Assembly: GCA_947095535.1 (NCBI GenBank) | Contig: OX352772.1 | Location: 121,354,225 to 121,418,224, forward strand | DNA length: 64,000 nucleotides | Source: Poecilobothrus nobilitatus | Taxonomy: Eukaryota; Arthropoda; Insecta; Diptera; Dolichopodidae | Direction of reading: 5' to 3' | Shown here: positions 44,068-54,799 of the stretch, in pieces | Numbering within the stretch: the stretch's first letter is position 1 | How the letters are laid out: each line of letters opens with the position of its first letter | Notes under the pieces: generated by a model | Databases searched by the model: none | What the model was told of the DNA's origin: nothing | Seen by the model: only the letters and a program-made list of their open reading frames with translations | Made by a program: the position numbers and the translations under genes

Positions 44068-44870
44068 ATATAATATATTACTTTTTTACTTTTTTTAGCT
44101 TCAATTATTTTGTTTTTAATATTGACACTGTTCAACCTTATAATAATTTTAGCATTCTCACCTGATATTTTTGAATTATTTTTGGATAAATATGTTTTCT
44201 TAACGTTCTCAGCTACAATGTTAATATCCATTTCATTAGTAATTTTCATTGCGATTTCATTCAAATAATTCTCAGCGACGATTGGGAGCCCAGATATTTC
44301 AAGTGTTTTATAATGTTTATTTTGATTAATTATTTCGATTTCATTTTTATTTTTTGTAAATTGTTCTTTTAAAATTTGTTTTTCACTACCAAGTTGAATA
44401 TTCTCATCAATCAATGTATAAAGGTTTTCTTCGGTTATGCGTAGTTCTTTCTGAATTTCCAAAAATATTTGTGTGCATCTAGATATTTTAGTATCTTTTG
44501 AAGTTTTTGCATAATTCCTTCCTGGTTTGCTTCCTTGACATTCATGTACAGTCTACTTTTCCTACGCTTTTCTTTGCAAAACCATGGTTTGATTGATCCG
44601 ATTGATCATGATCGGTCCGATTTAGATCGATTTGATCAAGATCATCATTTGTAACACCTGAACACTCTTGATGAAATCATAATTTACAGCTACCATCACA
44701 CTGGAGGCCATTATCCTTTCTAAAATTAATATTCTTCTTACATTTACCACAATTAAATTTGTTTGTCAATTTGCGTGTTGGCGTATCTGTTTGCTTATAG
44801 TTAAATAAGTTAAAAAATTTATTATTAATGTATATTTAGCACAGTATAAAATACTCTGTTGTGAAAATAT
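44064..44870 (-). pseudogene. LINE A copy 2, ORF1: PHD-type finger, coiled coil and FP-like domain
   Basis: The minus-strand frame 44462-44064 has a coiled coil (IQKELRITEENLYTLIDENI) followed by a domain resembling the FP25K-like fold found in insect LINE ORF1 proteins (YKTLEISGLPIVAENYLNEI, then IIRLNSVNIKNKIIEAKKS). Upstream, about 44770-44560, the PHD-like zinc finger is readable in another frame. This ORF1 would bind the element RNA. The element's 5' end is near 44870, where similarity to copy 1 stops. Confidence 0.8.
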
Positions 44871-45092
44871 TTATATTATTAAGTAAAAAAATTTTATTTT
44901 ATTCTTAATTTATTCCACTTAAAAATTTCAACAACAGACAGTTTTACAGTTTGAAATTTTTTTCCAATCGGTATTGTGAATTCTGCTAACTTTGTGTTTT
45001 ATTTTTATTATGACACACAAATTTCTCCAAAAATTCCTTTTTTTTTTAAAATCATTATTTTTAAACTTATGGCATTTTCCCTGCTTCAAATT

Positions 45093-46358
45093 GGGCATTC
45101 CATGACATTTTTAGCATATTTCCAAAAAAAATGTGAAAAAATGTGTTTATTAGTTTCACCCTGTCCGTCCGCCCGTCCGTCCGTCTGTTAACAAAACTTC
45201 TACACCGTTAAAGATAGAGAAAAAAATTTTAAGTATGGGTAGGTCTCATAAAAACATTAATTTTGTGGAACAAGTTTTTCATGTAGCCCCATCCATTCTT
45301 AATTACATGATATATTTTAAGATCATCAGGATAGGTAAGGTGGACAAGGTCTGATAAGAAATAAGAAAGATCACTTGCATATATATTGAATAAAAGTGGT
45401 CCTAAGTGACTACCTTGGGGTATCCCAGAGTTAGACATAGTACCTTGAAATTTATGGGCTTAGATATAGTACCTTCAAATTTAATAAATCGTATTCTTTT
45501 AGTGACATATGACTTAATTGATTTTAATATGGAGCCACTGGTACCTAGCTTTGCCAATTTGTCTTCTAGTATATTATCATTTATTTATGTATATCTGCAG
45601 GCCTTTTTCCATAGAGGATAATATATCTGATGAGCAAACCATCAGGTTAGTGGTGGTTGAACGATCTTTTATACTTTTGATACTTATATACTTTTGAAGA
45701 ACAAGTGACTACGAAAGTCACTTAAGTCTTCTTTTGATTCTTTAGCAGACATTCCTTCAATTTCATAAAATTTTTTTGTTTTATTTTATTTTAATTACCA
45801 AAACAAGGTATGTACCTATTAATAAAAAAAGAACAAATAAACATACATATATATAATTAATATTATATCTATATAAATATAAACATATAAAACATTGATA
45901 TTGAAAAAATACATGAAATATGATTGCAATTCTTATTGATTAATTTATATGTATAATATTACAACTACATTTAACACTTAAAAAACAAAAACTAAATTTG
46001 ATTACCTACAAAAAAAACTTAAACTCTTAATAGCATATTTTATAATTATTCTTAATGGTATGTATGTATACAATAAACCGTACTACTATAAAAAAATAAT
46101 AAAACTTGATGACATAATCAAAATATACTTTAAATACTTAATGTAGAATTATGAATATATGAACATTATTATGTAATTAAATTACAATGACTTTTTTGTG
46201 AAAATTAATACAAAAAAATTATAATAACACATTTGAATAAATTTATGAATTGGTTAGAATTAATTGTCTGAGGTTAAAAAATTTGAAAAGTGTTGATGTA
46301 AAGTGTTTTTGAAGGTATTTCAGTGTTTTTGAGGTAACTCATTTTATTGAATGTAATA
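45093..46358. repeat. Duplication block P, first copy
   Basis: Closely similar to 56338-57625. It starts at gggcattccatga, includes the cgtccgtccgtctg repeat, the LINE C RT fragment at 45293-45640 and about 700 bp of AT-rich DNA, and stops near ttattgaatgtaata. Differences are scattered substitutions and small indels. Confidence 0.9.
45293..45640 (-). pseudogene. LINE C RT palm fragment
   Basis: In minus-strand order LGTSGSILKSIKSYVTKRIR, GIPQGSHLGPLLFNIYASDL and VHLTYPDDLKIYHVI are RT motifs B' to C of a non-LTR element. The catalytic box reads YPDD. The fragment is cut on the left by the cgtccgtccgtctg repeat. Its partner in block P' is at about 56545-56830. Confidence 0.82.
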
Positions 46359-46400
46359 CAACATCTGTTTTCCGTATTCTGTACTGTGTTTATATTCCAT
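45641..46400. other. AT-rich non-coding part of block P
   Basis: No gene seen. It may include the 3' UTR of the LINE C copy at 46400-48000, since it lies directly downstream on the minus strand. It is duplicated at about 56850-57625. Confidence 0.5.
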
Positions 46401-48000
46401 TAAAAATGTCGTTTATCTTGTATGTCTAACTCTATCATTAAGACTAAGTTTGTAATTAAGAGATTGGATAACCATATTATTCTTTAGAATGTCATAAGTA
46501 AAACATGATGAAAATTGTTGTCTACGTGAGGACAAGGGGAGCATGTTTAAGAATTTAAGTCTTATTGTGTAGCTAGGAAGATTTAAAAAGTCTGCAGGGT
46601 TATATTGGTTTCTTAATGCAAATAGAGGAAACTGTTTTTGAAAAGACTCAAATTTGTTAGAATGAACCTGAAAAATTGGATCCCATATAATGCTACCGTA
46701 TTCTAATATAGAACAAACTAGCGAATAATTTAGAGTTTCTATCACAGCTGATGTCGAAATTAAGTGGTCATAGTGCAGATTAAAGTTAAGTTTACTATCA
46801 AGAAAAATTCCTAGATCAGCAATACTAACACTTTTTCAAATATTAGATTATTTCTTTTGTAGTCGTACACTAAAGAAGAACGTTTACGGGTAAAATTGAT
46901 TACCTTAAATTTCTGTATATTGAGATCTAATTTGTTGGTTGTGCACCAATCATGTAATGATGATAAGCTTGATTGAAGTAAAGCTGCGTCAGAACTATAG
47001 TTTACGACTTGATATATTTTTAGGTGGTCAGCAAACGCAATGTATGACACGCAAATATTATGAAAGATCAGAAATAAATATATTGAATAAAAGTGGCATG
47101 TAATATATTGAATAAAAGGGGGAAAACACCATTCGAAAGCAATTTATTTAAAATGAAATGAAGAGGAGTAATTACATAATGAGCACAGTTATATAAGAAG
47201 AGTGGAGGGATTAGTTCAGGTCTAGCACCCTTCTTTGTGTCAAAGCTCATAATAGTTTAAAAAATATCACTTTCAGAAAGATACATTTCTGTGATTAACA
47301 AATTTGAGATATTAAATAAGGAAGTAGCAGAGATATCGAATTGTTCTTTTGGACGATAAACTTTTTGAAAACTGTCTGAGGAAACTGAGGAAAACGTATT
47401 GTCCTTGAACATTGAATTAGGGTAGCCGAATATTTTTCGTTTTATGTTGACAAATTCAAAAAATTTTTTGGGATCACTAATTAATTTCTTGTCTATACTA
47501 TTGACATAGTTTTCATAGGCTGTATGAGCTTTCAGTTGGAGTTCATTTGCAAGTAGCTTATACGTATTCAATAAGTTATCGCTTGGCGCTATTGTGTGTT
47601 TAATTTTGCTGTATATTTTATTGTGTTGGTTACGCAAAGCCCTAAGTTCTCTATCTAACGATGTTTCCGTTGTTTTGTTTTTCTCACGGATTTTAGGTAC
47701 AAAAACATTTATAATAAAAAATTTTAAATAACAGTTGTGCTAACAGTTTGTCCCAGTTAGTAGATGATAAAACATTAATAATTCTTTGGTAATCAGCATT
47801 ACGGAAATCGTATACAATTTCATTATGGTAAGTTTTGCCCAAGAGTGGGATGATAGTAGAGAACTCAAAGATGATTGCGTTATGACAATTAGTATTAGTA
47901 AACAGATTATCTACATCATCAACGAGCTTTACTACCACTCTATCATCGTAAATCGTATTGTTTACTACCACTCTATCATCGTAAAGTGATTGTTTTGTAA
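46400..48000 (-). mobile_element. LINE C copy, internally deleted
   Basis: In minus-strand order: the end of an endonuclease-like region (47971-47693); a pre-RT segment (47637-47257) with IDKKLISDPKKFFEFVNIKR; the RT N-terminus SFDTKKGARPELIPPLFLYN and FILNKLLSNGVFP (47250-47110); then, across a short tttattcaatata repeat, a jump to PLLFNIFISDL and IAFADHLKIYQVV (about 47080-47010); and a post-RT region with LVCSILEYGSIIWDPIFQVH (46745-46413). RT motifs 2 to B are deleted and motif C reads FADH, so it is inactive. Jockey/CR1-like by style. Confidence 0.82.
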
Positions 48001-48560
48001 TTCTAACAATAGAAGGTATAAGCGGATTTATTGATAATGAATTACTTATATTAATATTATTATTATTATCAGTAATTGTTTAATAATTAATAATATATAT
48101 TATTATTATCATTAATTGTTATTAATTTTATTATTATTATCATTGTTGTTATCATATTTATTAATAATATAATTACTATTATTATTAGTTATATTGTTAC
48201 TATTATTATTATTTTTATTATTATTATATTTACTATTGCTATTATTATTATTGTTATTATTATTACTATTATTATTATTGTTGTTATCAATATTATTATC
48301 AAGATTATCATTATTATTATTATTATTTATATTATTGTTATTGTTATTATTATTTTTATTACTTTTATTGTTGTTATTATTATTACTATTATTATTATTA
48401 TTTTCTTTTCTTTCGTTATTACTTTTATTATTGTTAATCTTCAAGTAGTATTTTTTTATTACTTATATTATTATTATTATTATTGTAATTATTATTACTT
48501 ATTTTATTTCTATATTTATTATTTTTATTGTTATTGTTGTAGCTTTTATAATTAATATAA
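48001..48560. repeat. ATT/GTT-rich microsatellite tract
   Basis: Imperfect tta/ttg/att triplets over about 500 bp. Read on the minus strand it is AAT/AAC codons (Asn) with scattered AGT, AAA and TAT, and it continues the Asn-rich end of the ORF1-like gene on its right. Confidence 0.88.
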
Positions 48561-49690
48561 TTTTCATTATTATTATCAATTAGATCGACCGAGCTAACGC
48601 CTCCTAGTTTTAAAACTCCTCCTTGAACAAAGTTTGAATATTTAGAAGCTATAGTTGATGTTGTACTATTAATAGAAAGTTTTTTATTGTTGTTTATATT
48701 TGTCAACGGAATAGCAAAAGGACTTAGTAAAAGTTTATTTTTGTCAGTGTTAAACTTCGTGTAGATGTTAGTAGGTGAAATCTCTAAATTATTATTGCAT
48801 ACAATTTTTTTTATTTTTGTACCTTTTTTCCATCGCTTATAATTAATTATTTCGCAAACTTTTGATATAGGTACAACAACTTTAAATTGTTTTATTTATT
48901 TGTATTTATAAGAACAAACCGAACTTTCTTAGCAGTAGAACTGTGTTGAACTTTTTCCGTTGATGCTAAAGCTGAGGATGAAAATCGTAAGATAGGCAAA
49001 TTGGAACTACATTAAAGAATTTCATTAAGTAATGAATTGCCATTAATGTTATTAGATGATGTATTTGATTTAGAATTCAAAGCATCTTTAGTCACTTAAT
49101 TGGTATACCCAACCATTTCAGAGATTATAGGCTTAAACATAAAAGAATTATGAAATGAACTGTAGCTGAATGGTTCATCAGTCTGAGTCCAAATGTCCTT
49201 TGAATTTTGACTTAGATAAATTTGGTTGTATCTAAACGTATCGAAAGATGTAGCATCTAATTTAATCCCCATATTTACTATTTCCTTTTTAAGTAAACTT
49301 ATTTTATCAGTTATCTGCAATATCTGATGGTTGACTATTAAGCTTTGAATCAAAAAATTTCTGTAGCTGTACGTTAATAGATGACATTAACTCACTAGTC
49401 AACGTTTTTATAGCTTCATTTATGCTATTAAGTACGGAGAGGAACTTATCATTTTTAAAAACCAAATTCTGCTTCAGTTGATCTTTTTATTTGTCAGACG
49501 TTCTGCTCAGTCTCATGTTCAGTGATTTGTAGTCTTTTGCAATTTCATTAAAAGATGCCGAGTTATATTTTATAGTGTCATGACATTTAGCTGCAAGTCC
49601 TGTGTATTCATCTTTATTGTTATTGTTAGCGGTATGTTAAATTGATTGCATATTACAGTGAGTACTCGCTATATACAACATTTCCCTTTT
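48434..49690 (-). pseudogene. Block S, inverted copy: LINE ORF1-like gene with Asn-rich end
   Basis: Matches blocks S (54800-56060) and S' (60885-62200) in reverse. Readable pieces on the minus strand: a coiled-coil part (LLKKEIVNMGIKLDATSFDT, QNSKDIWTQTDEPF at 49353-49096), a CEIINYKRW region near 48830, and an end (48706-48434) with NNKKLSINSTTSTIASKYSN, GGVLKLGGVSSVDL and an Asn-rich tail. Stops separate the pieces. The fold resembles LINE ORF1 proteins, but the family call is tentative. Confidence 0.65.
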
Positions 49691-50029
49691 CACAATTTTT
49701 AAAATTTTACATCAATTCAAATTTTTAAAATAGTTTTTTAATTATTATATTGTTAACAGTTTATATTTTCATATTATTCATAAATTCAAATTATAAAATA
49801 ATTCTTTTAATAATAAAATATTTGTTAAACTTCATCCACGTTCCTAGTTTACATTGTTGTTATACTTTCTTGCTTTTTGGTTTTATTTTATTTATAAATA
49901 AATTTATAAATTTTTTATTGTTTTTTTTTGTAATCTTACAAACTACAATGCATTAATCATTTAAAAGAAAAGTGTTTTTTGCTTGTATTATATTACATTA
50001 TTTTATATTATTCTATTAGGTCTGTTATT

Positions 50030-50160
50030 ATTATTCTATCTAAGTCTATTATTTGAAATTTCTACAATTTCTTTATTAATTATGACTATCAAAGGCCTAT
50101 GGTCAGTCAGGACTGTCACTGATCTACCATATATATATTTATGATGACGGCTTTAAAGAA
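50030..50160 (-). pseudogene. pol: RNase H scrap of the Mag-like element
   Basis: Reads KYIYGRSVTVLTDHRPLIVI, the T-D-H motif of gypsy RNase H, between the RT and the purine tract. No integrase follows. Confidence 0.7.
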
Positions 50161-50311
50161 GGGGCATTACAAATCAATTCTTTACAAATACACATCGTGT
50201 TCTTAACAATTCTCGCAATGACTGCACAATTTCCGACTTTTCTGGCATAAATTGGTTCATATAATTAATCATCTCCAATAAACATTGTAACTCTTTTTGT
50301 CTTTAGGAGGT

Positions 50312-50803
50312 TTAAGATAATTTATCGCTTTGATTCATAACTCTTTCTTCATTCATATCATGTTCTTTCACTGTCTCACCACCTACTAAAATGTCATCTA
50401 TATATACCAAAGTACCTTGTAAATTTTTCTCGTTAAGTTTTTGGAATTCCTCTGGGGTCGATTTTCTTCCAAAAGGAAGACGTAACCATTTATAATACCC
50501 AAAGGGTATCGAAAAGGTACGTAGTTTTGAGAATTGATCATCAAACTTGACTTGCCAGTATCGTTCTGACAGATCAAGCACTGTAAATACTTTCATTTCC
50601 CCTAACCTTGCAGTAATTTCATCAAATGAAATATATGGTTCTTCAATTATAATTTCATTTACAAATTTTGGGTCAAGACATAACCGTAATTGTTTATTTA
50701 TTTTCTCCACTACTACTAAATTAGAAACCTGTTCTGATGGTTCATTAACTTTTTCAATTAAACTTGCAATGTCACTTGGAATGGTTTCATTAGAGCAGAG
50801 CAA
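50312..50803 (-). pseudogene. pol: Reverse transcriptase of the Mag-like element, truncated
   Basis: 163-codon frame: VVVEKINKQLRLCLDPKFVN, FTVLDLSERYWQVKFDDQFS (motif A), FSIPFGYYKWLRLPFGRKST (substrate loop) and TLVYIDDILVGGETVKEHD (catalytic YIDD). The frame leaves the family soon after and ends at a stop. Compared with full-length RT it lacks the thumb and connection. Confidence 0.9.
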
Positions 50804-50924
50804 TTCTTCTAGCAGGCTTAATAACTGGTTTTATTTTATTGTTAATTACAATTTTATAATTTTCTTGAAATTGCTCTAACCCTTCAAACGCTTCTTTATA
50901 TTTATTCATTAACTTATCTTTACT

Positions 50925-51240
50925 TTAAATTTTGTCATAATTCCCACAATCCTCTAATTTTTCTTTAACATATTTATTCCCTGTAACCACTCTAGTTACT
51001 ACTTGTAAGTCACTACAATTTTGCAGCCCTAAGAGAGGAACTGAATAACTATCAACAATTACAAATTCTATTATATAAACTTTACTTCTAATTTTACACT
51101 TAATTTTAGCTACGCTTTTCGTTATATTTTTAAAATCCCCATAAGCAGATAAACTGTATTCATAATTTGCAATATCTGAATAGTTCACATTTAAAATAAA
51201 AAAAAACTTATATGGCAGAATATTTATTCTCCACCCGTAT
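50925..51240 (-). pseudogene. pol: Protease region of the Mag-like element
   Basis: VFKLDTGGE at about 51219-51250 is the D-T-G active site, followed by a stop. The next frame (51188-50925) has VIVDSYSVPLLGLQNCSDLQ, the second half of a gypsy retropepsin, and a Lys-rich linker. The part from about 51038 rightwards is duplicated in block Q'. Confidence 0.78.
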
Positions 51241-52025
51241 CCAACTTGAAAACAATTGGTTGATTATTAATTTCAACTTTTTCATACCAACAATGGTTAT
51301 TTCTCAAGTTAAATATGGTATCAACATAAAAACTATTATCATCACTTACATTTTGATCAAATATTTCTCCCACATTCTTTTGATTGCATGCTGCCGCAAA
51401 ATGATTGAGTTTTCCACAACCTAAACAATTTTTTCCGTTTGCTGGACACTTTCCGTTTAAATAATTTTCCCTGCTAAATTTACAATTTCTAGTTAAACTT
51501 TTATTATCCCTATAATTATTTCTAATATTATTAATTTGTCTTTTTGACCCAACATCAGTTTTATAATTTTGACTATAATTTTTATTAACACTAATATTAT
51601 TATTATAATTTACAGCGTTACCTTTTTGACGATTGTTACCATAATTTTTTTTGATTATCCTTTTGCACTATATTTAACGTCACCAGTTTGACCACATTTA
51701 AAATATACCTAAGATTTTGTCAATATTTCAATCTGCTTCTTTGACACTTCAGCTACTCTGGCCATTTCATTAGCTTTTTGCGCGTTTAAATTTTTCTGTT
51801 TCTAACATTTTTTGTGTATATTTTTGCCACTCTTACCAAACACCTGTCGATCTCTAAAACTCCTCTTTTATTTATCCCAAAACAACACAATTTTACTAAC
51901 TTTTTCAGATCCGTAAGCCAATTTCCAAAAGATTCCATAGATTGCTGATTACGTATATAAAATATAAAAGTAGCATATACATCATTTGTTTTTAGTAGAC
52001 AAACATTTTCAAATTTTTTTACAAC
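51038..52025. repeat. Duplication block Q, first copy
   Basis: Matches about 57635-58618. It covers the end of protease and most of gag of the Mag-like element, with scattered substitutions. Confidence 0.88.
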
Positions 52026-52080
52026 CAAAGAATATTTTTCTTTTACTTGCTGCATCCGTTACATTGCTTCAATTGCATCC
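51250..52080 (-). pseudogene. gag: gag of the Mag-like element, broken
   Basis: The capsid-like frame 52055-51786 has VYATFIFYIRNQQSMESFGN and WLTDLKKLVKLCCFG. After stops, a basic region and zinc-knuckle text follow at about 51480-51360: CKFSRENYLNGKC, then CLGCGKLNHFAAAC. Gag packages the element RNA. Most of this gene is duplicated at 57640-58618. Confidence 0.78.
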
Positions 52081-52380
52081 ATTAAAAATTGCTTCCTGAA
52101 TTGTATCATCTTTTTTCTTCAACTCAGCTGCTTTATAAAAGCAATCCCAATTTTGCTTAAATACTCTTCAATTTTCTGCATGATTGCCATCTAAAGAAAG
52201 GCGATAACAGCGATTCCATGGTTGTTTTAACAATTGTTACAACACGAACTTTTGGTGGTCTTTTTTCAATCAATTTTTTTATACTTTTATTCAATCCCAT
52301 AAACAATTTTACAGTCCAATTAATTCAAATTTTAATTTTGTCAAAATACTCCGATCATTTAATTTTCACAGTAGCTCCCA

Positions 52381-52496
52381 ATTCAAGATAAATAAATATA
52401 CATTTATAAAATGTACAATGAGAGACTTTTAATAATAATAAATAGAGGAACGTTAAGGTTATTGCATATTACAGTGAGTTCTCCCTATTTACAACA
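52381..52496 (-). repeat. 5' LTR of the Mag-like element
   Basis: On the minus strand it starts TGTTGTAAATAGGG and ends TCTTGAAT before TGGGAGCTACTG, the likely primer site. The first 40 bases match the 3' LTR start at 49680. Confidence 0.65.
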
Positions 52497-52749
52497 ATTA
52501 TTATTATTTTATTTTTATTTTATTTATTTTGCCTTAATTTATATTTTTACATATCACTTAAAACTAGAAGTGTTCTCGGTAAACTCGGTAAGTGTTACAG
52601 TCACTGCTTCTCAACTTTAATATTTTTAAATACTTATTAAGTGGCCAAATGTTTGTAAATATTTTATAATATGATTAAACCTAGGAGAAATGGCAAAAAC
52701 CTGGTTGACAGTTTTAAAATTTTTTTGGTATTTTATGTTTTATGTTTTA

Positions 52750-52751
52750 TG

Positions 52752-52782
<31 letters not shown>

Positions 52783-53640
52783 TCTTAGGCTACCTTAATC
52801 TTAAACTTAAACCTACGATTTTATTAATCTGAATTTAGTTAATCATGAGAACATACAGATGCAGTATTTTGATTTTATTTAATACAGATTTCGAATAAGA
52901 ACATTTTTTGAATATCTGCATTTGTTTGAAAAATTTAGTGTATACTTGTTAATTAAATCGAATAAAAATTTAACTTGCGAGAGTTTGTGTAACTTAACCG
53001 TCGAGAAAAAAAAAGGGAGATCATTTATGAGTTTAAGTATTTGGTTTTGCTTTACTTGAAGCCGTTTTATATGGGTTATTGCGCACTTACCCTATATTTC
53101 GCATTACACTTTACAAAATTTGTTTAAAAATTATAATTTTGTTATCAATGCAGAGTTTAGATTTACGATGGATGAGGGGGTATAATGCTTTAATCAATTT
53201 ATTACATTTTTCTATTGTTTTCTCAATGTGAGGTTTATAAATAAGTTTTTCATCGATATAAATTCCTAAGTATTTAACTGATTTAAGCCATGGTATATCA
53301 TCGCTGCCTAAATGTAAATTTCTGTTGTGAACTAGTGAAGGTTTTCTATTTCTAGTAAAAAATATTGCTTGGGTTTTTTGAGTGTTAATTTTAATTTTCC
53401 ATTTCAAAAAGTACTTATTTGTTATACAAAATGCATTTTCTAGATTGAGCAGGATTTCTGTTGGATTTTTTGAAGAAGTTAAAATAGCCGTATCATCAGC
53501 ATATAAACCAATATCACAATTTGGTAATTTAGGAAAGTCTGAAATAAATATATTGTATAAGGTGGGACATAAACCGATAATTCAATTAATAGTAATAGCA
53601 CCCCGTATTATTTTATGTGAATAAATAAAGTTATCATAAT
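52750..53640 (-). mobile_element. Jockey-like LINE 3' part with A tail
   Basis: RT palm: LYNIFISDFPKLPNCDIGLY with YADDTAIL (about 53490-53510), then an uninterrupted frame 53407-53111 (KINTQKTQAIFFTRNRKPSL, VKYLGIYIDEKLIYKPHIEK, LYPLIHRKSKLCIDNK). A stop and short 3' region follow, and a run of about 23 T on the plus strand (52752-52774) is the A tail on the minus strand. The N-terminal RT and endonuclease are missing: block R begins at 53607. Confidence 0.82.
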
Positions 53641-54790
53641 TTTACCTGGTGAATGGTTTGGCATTATTTACTTCTGGTAAAGTAGAAGAATGATTTTTGG
53701 CTGTTACTAAGCTAGCGTTATTATCAACTACTGATGAAGTAGAAACGCGGTTTTAAGTTATAACTAAGCTAGCGTCGTGTATATAGTTCAATATATTTGT
53801 TTTTGTGTGTGTTGAACTTTTATTTAAATAATGACTTAATTGTGTAGTGTTTTCAGATTTGTTTCGTTTGAAAGTACGGGTTTGAAAGAAGCTTGTGTAA
53901 GTGTTGGATAGGTTTGTCTTGAGATGGAAGATGCTTTGTTAAATTTATAATTGTAAGGATTAGGAAATTTTTTCGAATATATTTCGCAATATTCTTACAT
54001 TTATTTTTAAGTTAGTTTACTAGAGTTCTTAGATTATAAATTAATCTATTATTTTTATGTTTGTTTAACTTAACGTACCTGTTTCTCCAGTGAATTAAAG
54101 TGATGTTATTGTCAATGAACAACGTATCAATATTGCCCGCAAAGAAAAATCCAATTGCACTTAAGTGAAATAGATATCTTGAAACATTCGCATTTGTATT
54201 TTTTTCTTTTTACTAACTGTTTCGGAATTATTTTTTCTGCACTTAAGATGGGAATTCTAGAGTTGTCATAAAAGATTTTTTCTATACGCTGCTGTGTACT
54301 TCCAAATAGTACTCCTTTTAACATGTAAACCGCAATTTCACTAACTTTAGTTCCACCGCTCAACTTTCTATTTTTTATATGATATTTGCGGTTGTTAATT
54401 TCAGAAGTGGACGTTTCATTACTTTGTTTTAAATCGACGGCTTTTAGCTCCTTCTGCATAGATGGACAATGGACTGGAAATATATCGCCTGGGGCTAAAG
54501 CTGAGATCTGAATAATTTTTTTTTTTAGGAAACAAACATATTATCAATTTTGTTAATTCCATTACGAAGTTCGGTTGACACAGAAACCAGGCTTTCTTGT
54601 AATGGTATAATCAAACTAGATACATAAAATTCCGCAAAATTAGCTGGCGTTTCATTATAAACTTTTTAAAGATCTTGCCCTTTGCTTGTTAAGTTATTTC
54701 GTTTTTTTTGTATAACCTCCAACGAATTATTTACGTCCGACATTGCATTTAAAAATTTGTTAGTTAATTCATCCAATTTATGATTTTTCC
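53607..54790. repeat. Duplication block R, first copy
   Basis: Matches about 58620-59770. It carries the 3' part of a minus-strand ORF1-like gene. It ends near aatttatgattttt, where the second copy continues into a further 1.1 kb not present here. Confidence 0.9.
53640..54786 (-). pseudogene. LINE ORF1-like gene, C-terminal part (block R)
   Basis: The frame 54459-54127 has MQKELKAVDLKQSNETSTSE, AVYMLKGVLFGSTQQRIEKI and KRKKYKCECFKISISLKCN. The last part resembles the C-terminal RNA-binding region of LINE ORF1 proteins. To the right a coiled-coil-like piece (HKLDELTNKFLNAMSDVNNS) is readable, and to the left a Ser/Thr-rich tail. Stops break it. The family is not certain. It is better preserved at the N-terminus in the second copy. 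Confidence 0.6.
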
Positions 54791-54799
54791 TTATACACA

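Larger units (their letters stand above)
49630..52496 (-). mobile_element. Mag-like Ty3/gypsy retrotransposon, integrase lost
   Basis: Minus-strand order: 5' LTR (52496-52381), gag, protease, RT, a scrap of RNase H and the start of the 3' LTR (from 49680). Both LTR starts read TGTTGTA followed by ACTCACTGTAATATGCAAT. An AAAAGGGAAA purine tract precedes the left one. The 3' LTR breaks off near 49630 against inverted block S. Integrase and most of RNase H are missing between 50310 and 49690. Confidence 0.8.

Noticed and set aside
48112..48448. Poly-Asn and poly-Leu frames on opposite strands
   Set aside because: Both are readings of one trinucleotide-rich tract. The Asn reading probably derives from an ORF1 tail but is not a gene by itself.
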